Of a DNA stretch of 64,000 nt, positions 26,094-37,422 are shown one piece after another. The position numbers were made by a program, and so were the translations under genes. The notes beneath the pieces were generated by a model. That model was not told the origin of the DNA. It saw nothing but the letters and a program-made list of their open reading frames with translations, and searched no databases. Position 1 is the stretch's first letter. Every line of letters starts with the position of its first letter. This DNA comes from Hemibagrus wyckioides (lineage: Eukaryota > Chordata > Actinopteri > Siluriformes > Bagridae): the NCBI RefSeq assembly GCF_019097595.1, contig NC_080716.1, positions 26,421,401-26,485,400 of the forward strand, written 5' to 3'.

Positions 26094-28837
26094 ATGTGTG
26101 TGGGGAGGGTGTTAATTGAAATGCCAGAGACTCATGAGCTCTGTGAGAACTTGCTGAGAGTAATGCTTGAAGATGCAGTTTCTAACTGTGAAATTGTGGC
26201 AGTAAATTCGCAGATACGGCCGTGTCGATGCGCGTTCCGTTTTGAGGCGGCGAGGAATATGCCTCATTTTTACTGCCTTAAGTCGCACTGAAATGTGCAG
26301 CATAAAACACATACATAACAAATGTACGTGTCAGACAGAGAGCCTGCCATCCTACCCCCAACCCCCCCGCCCTGGGAAAAAAAATTATCTTTCACTATAT
26401 ATGGTATAAACAGAGCAAGTGCTTCGTTCCGACATCTCCATGTAGGCAATCAGGCCGTGTTAGATAAAAAGCAGGAAATGAGTAAAATGTCTCTTATGTA
26501 TCCTGGATCTCATTTGCTACATGGTGTGTGAGGGACATCATTACAGATTATGCATAATATAATACATTTTCACTGTGTCCATGCTAGATTAATAAACTAC
26601 CCTTTACATACTGCATACAGCTGGGGGATATGGTGTCGGGGTGGGGGATGGGGTCAGTTTACTGAGACAACTGCAAACAATGAAAAAGAGCGGGGCTACA
26701 TGGACATTTGTAGAAAGATAAGAGTGAGGGGCTAAATGGACCGATTTGAAAAGCGAAAGGGGTGTGGCTAAATAGAGGGGTTTCGGGAAGCTAAGAGGAT
26801 TTTAGAGGGGCTAAGTGGATGACTGCGAAGAACTAAATGAGAGTATGGCTAAATTTTCTGGAAACCAAGTGGTGAAGCTAAGTGAATGAGAGTTGCTGGA
26901 CATGGGTAACTGTATGACTGTGAAGAACTGAAGGGAGGGGTCTCAAGAAAAATAAGGTGAGTCTGCAGAGAGATGAGGGGCCATGGTTAAGTGGTGGGTT
27001 TGGCTAAGTGGAGAGAGCTTGTTGGTTTGCCTAAGTGGATCGCTACAGAGAACTCTTTGGCATGGCTAACTGTATTGGTGCAGAGACCTGATAGGTGTGG
27101 CTAACTGGATTGGTGAAAAGAGATGATGGGTGTGTCTAACTGGATTGGTGGAGAGACCTGATGGGTGTTGCTAACTGGATTGGTGCAAAGACCTGATGGG
27201 TGTGTCTAATTGGATTGGTGCAGAGATGATGAGTGTGGCTAATTGGATTGGTGTAGAGACCTGATAGGTGTTGCTAACTGGATTGGTGCAAAGAGATGTT
27301 GGGTGTGTTTAACTGGACACTGCAGAGATGTGAGGAGCTTAGTGGGCATGACTAAGTGGACTGCTGCAGAAATCCAGTGGGTGTGGCCAAGCAGGTGGCT
27401 CCAGACAACAAACTTTTTTTGTTCTAAAAGTTTACATATGAGACATTTAAGACTACAAACACTACACTCTTCTTTTTCCTATAAATAAGCCATAAAGTAC
27501 AAAATAAGCTTAAACCCAGGGCCGCCTCTCCATCTAACCATGACTAAGAAAACCAAACCAACATGGCTGCTTCAGTCATTCCATTTAAATGAATTATATA
27601 CAAGTAATCATTTCTTAAATCTATAACAGACTGCACAGCTCACTGTTGAGGAGAAAAATATACACCAGTCCTCCATAACATTAAACCCACTGACAGGTGA
27701 AGTGAATAACAGTGATTATCCAGTTACAGAGGCATCTGTCAAGGAGGGGGATAAATTACACAGCAAGTGAACAGTCAGTGCTTGAAGTTGACGTGCTGGA
27801 AGCAGGAGAAATGGGCAAGTGGAATGAATCTGAGTGACTTTGACAAGGATAAATTGTGATGGCTAGACGACTGGTGTCTCTGGGATGCAGTGTTTAGGTA
27901 CCTAAAGCGAGCGCCAACTGATTATTGAGTTTTAATGTAAAGACCGATTGGTGTTCAGGTTAAATGTTCTCATCTCCGTCTTAATTTTGAACTCAGGCTT
28001 CGTCACCAATTCAAGAATAGTTTACTGTATCTGAAGTTCAAAAAAAATTGACGATGCAGCACTTTCAGCATCATTTCATTTCTCTCCCCAGGGAATGAAC
28101 ACTACACACAGCGAGTCAATTAAGTAAAAGCTATTTTACTGAAACGTGTGTCGTTTAGTTATTTGAATAAAGCTGTACTCACGTGGAAGCTGGGGATGTG
28201 CTCGCGGTCGAGCGGTTTGAGCACGCTCAGTTCTCCTGAGATGGGATCGATGGAGAAGATGCCGGTGGGCGGCTGGTCAGCTCCAGGGCCGGTCACGCTG
28301 TAGCGCAGGTTCACCTTGTTATCATGGTCCGAACGGATCTACACACACACACACAGAAACAGGAGTGAAGCACAAACCATTAAAGTCCTGAAGGAGCGAC
28401 CTCTCAGACCTCGAGCTTTCCAGACCGCTCACACTCTTTTTTTTTAAACTCTAGTGTGTGTTCGTCTGGTGCTTCAAGGCAGATTAAGTTCTCTGGTGTC
28501 ATGCTGAAATTAATTACAACTTTGCCAATATTCATTTCTGGAGTCACGGCTACACTCTGGCGCTGGCGTTCGAGAAGGCTTCTTTGACTAGCAGATGGTG
28601 TGTGTGGGTGTGTGAACTGTGTGGGTGCTCTGGAGTGCGCTGGGATTATATGCTGTCTGTGGGGCAAGCTATGCATGAGGGCGTAGGACGATTGCAGCGA
28701 AGACGGTTCAAGCGTGCTGTATAGTGCTGATAGAACACGTATATGAGGCTTTATGGTGAAGCGATGTAGCCGCAGGCGATGTAAGCCTCTGACTTACACA
28801 CACATGCCTGGATGATAGAAGTGTGTAAGAGTTTCTA

Positions 28838-28874
<37 letters not shown>

Positions 28875-31800
28875 CCTTACCCTGACCAGCTCCTGTGGAA
28901 AAGGTCCTCTGGAGTTCTCCGGTACGTTAATGGGAGGAATAACCCAGTCTCTCTTCATGCGTTTGATCTGGCTGTTCACCTGCCGTGAGGGGATTATAAT
29001 CTCCGGCAATCTTCTGGACTCGATCGTCTCCTGCACATCACACAACAGTCAGAGGAGGGCCGTGAGGTTCAGACTGAAGATGACTAAGAGCTAGCACATT
29101 ACACATGTAAATAAGAACTCGGTCAATACTGTATTTTCTTTTCTTTTTTGTTTAAAATGGTTGCCTATTATCCAGTGCAGAAAACAAGCAAGTTTTCTGA
29201 ACCACTAATGTATGCATACATTACCAAAATGTTTATAAAATGTAATCACACTTTTGATCTGAGATACGACTAAAAATACTAAAATACAATCAGGAATTAA
29301 CTCGCAATTTCTCTGAGATTTCAAGTGAATCACGAGAATATTTAATCAGACAAAAGCGACATGAACTAAAAATGAGATGGAAAAAAAAAAAAAACGAAAA
29401 GCTTCACAAAACTGAGATTGACGAGGCAATTTAAATAAATAATTAAATAAATAAATACCAACATCAACAATTTGATTGTATCCAATGTGCAGAAACAAAC
29501 AAACAAACAAACAAACAATAAATAAATAAAAAACTAAAAAGAAATAAATAAATAAAGATAAATAAAGTAAACATGTAAGTAAACAAACAAACATACAAAT
29601 AAATAAATTGAGTATCCATTTTCATCCCTCCATATAGGAAGCATGTATGTAAGCAGGTAAGCAAATAAACAAAACCAAGAAATACATAAACAAATAAATA
29701 ACATCATATTGTTTATCATATAATTAAGTAGATAAGGAATTAAGAATGCAAGTAGGCAGATAAATAAATAAATAAATAAATAAATAATAAACTCTCCCTT
29801 TCTTCACCTGCTATGAAAGCATCTGAGTCGAGAATAAACAGAAACGCTGACTGTTCTCGCTTCAAAACAAACAGAGGCGTAAACAACTTTGCTCGTCCCT
29901 CTGGAAGAAACCCTAAAGATTCTGCGAGGAAACTTCTATAAAGTCGGCTGCTCTTTAAGAGAACGTTTCAAGCAGAACCCATTCGAAAACTTGGAAGCAT
30001 CGATGATTATCCAAAAAACCCTCGCAAAGCCATCGCAAGTACGTCAGAGCTTTATTTAGAGAAGCGCAGTCTGATTACTCTGAGATTATTATTATTACCG
30101 GTCTCATCAGAAGGCGTTGCAGATTTGTCTGAGTGACTAATACAGGATTATTTTCATTAGATTACAAGATTCTTCCCTCGGATTCATTGCACGTGTCTCC
30201 ATGCTTCAGCTAAGAGTCTTGATAAATCTGCATACATTAGTAGCATACATTAGTATTAAAAGAAAACTGGATTTATACGACGCTGTTTGTTTTCGGTTGG
30301 AATTTCTCACCGAGAGCGGAGTTCAAAAGAAATTCATTAAGGTGAGGCAAACAGGCTGAACGTCTGAAAGACCAGCTGAGAGGGATTAAAATGCCTGCAC
30401 TGGAAAAAAAGCTCACATGCTTCACTTTGAACTTTTCAAACACACACACACACACACACACACATCTTCCATCCATCTAACCGTTCAGCTAGAAAAAAAA
30501 GGAAAAAGCTTTGACAGCACCTGTGTGCCAAACACTCCAAATACTCAGAATGCTTCAAAATGCTTCGTTCTTCAAATATAAATAAGTAAATAAATAAATA
30601 AACAAACAAATTTTGGCGCAGATAAAAACAATTCTTAACCCACAGATGACAATATTAGCTAAAAAACCTCGCTGTAAAACAGGGGAAATATGAACTGATA
30701 TGTTTCTTTATTCTATAAATAACTTTATTTATTAATCGTCCTAACCTTGACTCAGCGTTTTCTGATGAGTTTCCTCATGCAAAAATAAAATAAAACAAAT
30801 CCATATCTTGTGTTTTAATAACATTAAGAAAAACTTCTATTTAAAACGGTCATTTCTTTGAGCTCATGGTGAAATCAACAGATGCAATGTCTAAAGTTCA
30901 CTGTAAGTTTGTTGAAATCGTTTCAGAAGCTGATTTCAGTTATTTTTGGTTATTATGTGTTTGTTTTATGAGGCATGTTACTGAGACACAAGCAAACCTT
31001 AAGCACTATTAGCAGTTAGCAAGCTAGTTTAGCGACTCTAACAAAAACCAAGCTAAATTCATTGCTATTAGCATGCTAGATTATTTACTCAAGGGATTAC
31101 CTCACCTATGACCTTATTCTGGCAAACGTTTAACATGCTAGTTTAGCCTCTTAAATGATAACCCATCTATATTCATTACCTTACTGGCAAAGAAGTTTAA
31201 CTACTACAAAGACAAAAATACTTAGATTTAACTTAGAACTACTAGCCAGCTAGCTGAGCTACTCAAATAACAACCAATGTACATTCTTTACCACAGTTTA
31301 GCAAACCATTAGCAAACTTGTGGATAGCTTAGTTGAATGTAGTGTGTGTGTGTGTGTGAGAGAGAGATACACATCTTTTTTTTCTCTCAGTACTGAAGTC
31401 TGCTATCGTACCTGTTCCAGGTGTGAAAGCAGTGTGTGAGGAAGGCTAAGGAGAAAATGTGCTTTAACATGTCTCTCACACACAAAGCGACACCTGGCTG
31501 AAGAGACAAAAGGACACCTGTAAGTGCAGGTAGGATGTTGAGCAGCGTCAGCATCAGCATCAGCATCAGCGTCAGCTCAGTGCTCCTCTGCTGCTAGTTT
31601 TGACACAGTCAGGTGTTTCCTGACACTGACAGATCACTTGCACTATACACAAACTCCATAAATGTTCTTTCTTGCAATTTAAGATGCGATAGTCAAGATT
31701 TGTCATTTCTTGCTAGTGCAAATAATGTGGACATTTATGCATATAAAGAAAACTTCCTTTAGGTTTTGGAAGGTTCCATTGGATTTGGCTTGGCCTCTTG

Positions 31801-34800
31801 TCAATCATTTCATAGCCACACCTCCAACAACCCCTTATATATTCTTCGATAATTATGACAGGGATTAAAGCAGCTGATTATCCAACTGCGCCTTAAAGAC
31901 GATTATTAATAATCCCAACTCTAGTTGAACTATCATTTATGGGGGATGTGTCAGCTTAGTGGTTAAGGTGTTCGGAAGGTGGTGAGTTCAAATCCACAAA
32001 GCTGCCATTACTGGGCCCCCGAGCAACGCCGTTAACCCTCAGTTGTATTAAAAATAAGAGAGACAAAAATGTAAGTCACTCTGGATAAGGGTGTCTACCA
32101 AATGGCAGAAATGTAATATATGCAAAATATATTTAAATTATAGGGGCAGGGCTATGTGTAAGTGGGCGGGAATAAGTGGTGGGCTCAGTGAATTTACTCA
32201 ATTCATTTAACCATTACCAGACCCTTTTTTTGCAAACAAATCTTACCTAACACACCTTTAAAGGTGCAGTCTGTGATATTTCAGAAGTGTTTCTAAACCT
32301 GTATCAATCATATCAAAAAATCAAAAAATAATAAAAATGACAGAAACGTTTTCTCACTATCTTGGGGAAAGTCTGGCTAGTTTCTGTGTTTCAGGCATTT
32401 GTTAACATGTCTTTTTCTGGCCCTGAAATTAGGTGTAGCCCAGAACATAATTTAACATCACACTCATCAATATAAAGCTGTAATGAGACAGAGTGATGTG
32501 CTGTGTTTAAATAAAGACTAAATCCTTACATTTATAAAGTTTTATCAATGAGTTATAACTGCCAGTATTTCTGGCTGCAGGTTTACTTTAATGCTCTCGT
32601 TTTAATATCTTACTGAAACAGGAACTTGTTTTGAACATGTTTCATTAGATTTTTTTCATTATATATATATATATCCCACTTAAAGGTGCGGTATGTAACA
32701 TTTCACAGTGTCTCTAAGCAGGTAACACTCACACCATTAGTTTGAAGATGTCATAGGGAAGAAAATTCAATTCAGGTGAGTTTATGTTTCGAGGAATTTG
32801 TTAATTTTCTGGCCCAGAAATGATCTTCACTCAAAAATAAATCTGTTAAGTTTTGTTGTGTTTCTTTAATTGGTTGTTTTTTTTTTTCTTAAAATGAAAC
32901 GATTACATTGTTTTACCAGCTAAGAAGAAATCTCATCAATGTTTTCCATGAATTCAAAAAGTACACACTGCACCTTTAATATTTGGCATATAGTAATCCT
33001 ATTTTGTTTCAGGGCCCTCTGGTGGCTTGGAGGCTCTAAGCAACTGTTTATACCTTTGAAAGATAAAAAAAAAACCCCTCTAAACAAGATCTCACCCTCT
33101 TGAACGCGACTTGCTCGTAATTCCACTACAACAAAACGGCTCCTGATCGCTCATTTATTCTCCACCTGCGGGTGAAATGACGTGTTGTTGCGCCTTGTGC
33201 AGACATAAGAGGTCATGAAGATGTTAATGAAGAAATCTTTACCGGTCATTGATTTAAGCACTCCTGTGGGCCTGTGCTGGTCTCTGCGCTGATAACAAAG
33301 CTAATTGCCGATGCGATAACTGAACGTGCTGATTTATGACAAACAGCGCAGAGATCGCTTATTAATGATGACCTTAGAGAAGCGGCGAGCGAAAGGGCTG
33401 TCGCTGGAAATGTCATTCGTTGCATATGAACTTTGAGCTGATAGAGTAGTCATGATGTTGCCATCGCCGTCACGGTTCGCACGTATCCCGAAACAATGAC
33501 CAGGTATAAATATATCATCATAAATAATCTGCTTTCCTTTTTCAGTTTATGAATCTGTTCATTCAAAGATGAAGAAGATCTAAAGAGGCACATGGCAAAG
33601 AAAAAGTCAACAAGCCAGAATCCTTGTCTCATCAGCAAGCGCTTGTGTTTACACTTAATATTCATATGCGTGTTTACAAGGAGTCGGCATATCAGTCTTA
33701 CTTGGTGGCACATCCTTATAAATACAATGAGCTCGGAGATTAACGACATCATTAAAAGCCCAAACCTGCAGGAGACGCAGTGCTTAATGAGGAGGAGCTG
33801 CCACGTCGTGCGGCTTGTATTCATTACGCTGACTAGTTTTAGGCTACGAAAAAGCCCTGATACATCCTCCCACTGACATAGCACAGGGGAATTATGGGAT
33901 AGGACTGGGTGGATTGGAAAGGGAGGGGGGTAGTAAAGATAAAAGTAGTAGAGATGTTACTATAAATACATGCACGAGTCTTAGCTTGGAGTTCGTATAT
34001 CTTTAGCGCATTTTAAACTAATTTCTTGCTCTAAATTTGTTACTACAGTGAAACATATTTTTAATCCATTTTTTTTTTTGCACTTAAAGGTAGTATGTTA
34101 AACTGTAAAGTGTTTCTAAGCATGTGTAACAACCACGTTGTTAAATAAAAATCAATCAATCAATGAAAAAAATAAAAATAAAAAATCTGTCTGGTTTCTG
34201 TTTGCAAAGACAATTTCTGGCCCTGAAATCATTTTTGCACAGGAATATACCTGCTAAGGTTTTTTTAAACAGGCAATATGGAGAATATTGTTTTAGCAGA
34301 TATGGGGGATATCAGTTAAGACAAGAACTCTAAATTCTTGTCAATATTTTAATGCAAAGATTTCTTTAAGATTTAACAATTGCATAGTTTCTTTGAAAAA
34401 AAAGGCAACAAAAATCTGGATGGTTTTTATTTGCAAAAAATTTTTATATTTATTTGCAAATATATATATATATATATTTTCCCCTTAAGAGGCTATATGA
34501 TGAACATATCAGAGGTGTTGATCACTAAAGACAAAGAGAATTGCTTCAAACGTATAATTCAAAAATTACACACTGCACCTTTAATTTTTTTTTACATCCA
34601 TTTTAGCATTTGAAGATGTGGTAGGGTAAATTTCAACTGCACTGTTTATTTGAATTGAAGAAAATATCAACACAACAAAAATCTGGCTGGTTTCTGGCCC
34701 TGAAATGACCTTTGCACCAGAATACACCTGAATACATCACCTAAATATTTCTTGAGCCATTAGAAATCTTAAGTAAGGTATAAAAACACATTCATTTGTG

Positions 34801-35382
34801 TTGCTTCTGATTTTTTGCTAGGAAAGTCACTCATTTAAAAAAGCCACATGCTGCACAGGGAGGTGCGGAAAGCAGCGAGGTGCTGAGAAAAGACAGACAG
34901 GGTTAGGAAATGAAAAAAGACCACAAGGAAAAGGGGAATGAAGAAAGCGGGGACCGAATCCAATCAAGAGAAGGGAAAAAAAAAAAATAGACAGCGAGAG
35001 AGAAAGATCCCACTAGGGATGTTACAGTGGACTCTTCATAACCCAGACAATTTACACCATTTAAAGCTGTGGGGGGAAAAAAAAGAAAGAGAGAGAGAGA
35101 AAAGGAAGAAAAAGAATCTCGTTTCCCCGGCGTGTTGCGTCTCAGACACAGACACAGACACCATCTCACCATCTTCTGAATCCTGAACACGTGCAAATGA
35201 GTTCATCACCTCATGATGTTAAAGAACATGTGCCAGGTTATATATAACCCAACAACGTGCTCTGACGATGACACACACACACACACACAAGCTCTTATAG
35301 ATTTAACCACATGCATATGGCCTGGATAAAACCACAAAGACTCCCTGTGGATGATGCAGAGCCTGAATCAAGGCAAAAGTAT

Positions 35383-35416
<34 letters not shown>

Positions 35417-37381
35417 TTGTAATTCCACTCACAGAAAACAGGAACAGGAAGAGTTTCTCTAAAGCTTGTGCGATGAGTAGCGATCAAACGTGACGGCCGG
35501 CATCCTAAACAAAGCCAGTACTGGAGTGACAATACTTTTCATCTCACTTAAAATGCAGGAAAGTTGAAGTGGAAAAGAATGCCAAAGAAAAACATACTTT
35601 TTTTTTTTTTGAAGCGGCAAAAAAAGACTCCCTGCGGATGATGCAGAGTCTGAATCGAAGTAAAAGTGTGTATTTATAACAAAGTAACATCATTGACAAA
35701 GCTGGTCCAGTTACTAGGTGTGTGTGTTTGTTTGTTCTTCCTGTCACATAAAAAAGGAAGCTTCTTGTGATGTTACAAGATGCCCAGCATCCTAAACAAA
35801 GGCAATACTGGGGTGCCAATACTTTTAATCTTACTGAAAATTAAGTAATATTTAACAAATATTAATTCTAAGCAAAGAAAAACATACAAAGTGTTCCTTT
35901 TGCATCGTGAACACACTGGAATTGTGGGGACTTTTCTGTACCTTGGCCTATGTAGTGTACAAGCGCGGTGAATGTAGATTTATTTTGGAATGGAATTCCT
36001 TTGGGAAGATGAACATGATGGATTAAAAGATTCAGAAACCACATAATGTTAGATGCGGGTTTTAGATGTTCCTGAGCTGTTCCACAGTGTCGGGAGCGGA
36101 AAAAATCTGACAGCTCTGCATAACCTGCGTCCTGAATGCGCCGTATTCACTACTCCCTATGCTGGAAAACTGTGAACGCTCCACAGAATGTTACAACAGA
36201 GAAAAAAAATCAGTGACGTAAACGATTTCTTCCAATAAAGTAACCGAGTCGAACCTACAAACGTACCTAGGCTAGATAAATGACTTCATACTCCATAAAT
36301 TACTAAAAAAAAAAGGCTATACTCTGAAGCCGTGGTTACCGTGGTAACCGGCTGCATTCCTCAGAGAGAGAAGAGCGTATTTGGTGTCTCTACGTGACAT
36401 ACTAGATCACAGTGCATTATGGGAGTCAAATCGTGCCCTCGGATTCTCAGGGAGGTTTTCAGACAGTGCTGCAGAAGGTCATGAAAATAGTGCACTCTGT
36501 AGTGGACAAGGCTTTTCTTCAACTGTTTTGCTCGGGTCACCACTAGGGGAGCTGTGGAGCATTGGAAAAAAAAGAAACGGTTAACAAGCTAACGATTAAT
36601 GCCGACTTTCTAAACCTGAGTAAATAGCAATGCTAACCCCGCCTTTAAATTACACATGTGAAACGTTCCTCTAAACCTTGGGATTGTTGTTATACTACGT
36701 TTCACCACTAGAGGAGCTGTACAGCATAACAAGCCATGTCAATCTCCAGCTAAACATGCTGAAACCTGTGTTTTCTTTTCTTTCCTTGTCTTTCCTCTTT
36801 TTTTTTAATTAGCGGCTGATTTGTGCTTGTTCTCTTCCATCACTCTGCGAAGTTGCTGGGAATAAGTTTGTGTTCATCCATGAATTGACATGTTGAGATT
36901 TTAATCACAGTGCATCCAGTCACTCAGAACACCTCTTTTCTCTGAGCCATTAAATCTCCGGGTTTAAAAGGCGTGAAGAATTTCAAGCGCAATAATGTGG
37001 AAAAGCAAACAGATGGAAGGCGTTTTTTTTTTTAAAAGGTTATATCAACAATCAACATCACTCCGACATCTTTGTACGGAGCCGTCATGGTGACAGAGCT
37101 GCCGAAAACATCGGTAAAAGCGTAAGCAGCTGCCACGTCTCACTCTATACTGTTATTAGGCTTGTTAAAGTTTAGAGTCCGACACGTGCAGTCATTTAGA
37201 AATGTTCGTTTCATTTCTTTTCTGTATCTGTAATTAGCCACTGTGGTGATTGTAAACGTGATGGCGAATGGGACGAGAGGAAATGGAATTAATTGCTCAG
37301 GCACAATAAAGCATATGGTGCAGCAATGCACAGACAGGACCTGCGGGTTTGATTCAGCTTCATTAAACACTGAAATACACA

Positions 37382-37422
<41 letters not shown>

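Larger units (their letters stand above)
24887..28182 (-). other. cdh2: cdh2 intron 5
   Basis: The intron is 3.3 kb. It holds a reversed SINE tail (24903-24955), a (CT)n/(TA)n block (25213-25275), (TG)n (25672-25716), (CA)n (25931-25955), an (AC)n(GT)n inverted block (26048-26093), a minisatellite (26690-27400) and a Tc1-like remnant (27650-27910). A complex GC-richer stretch lies at 26160-26300. Confidence 0.8.
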
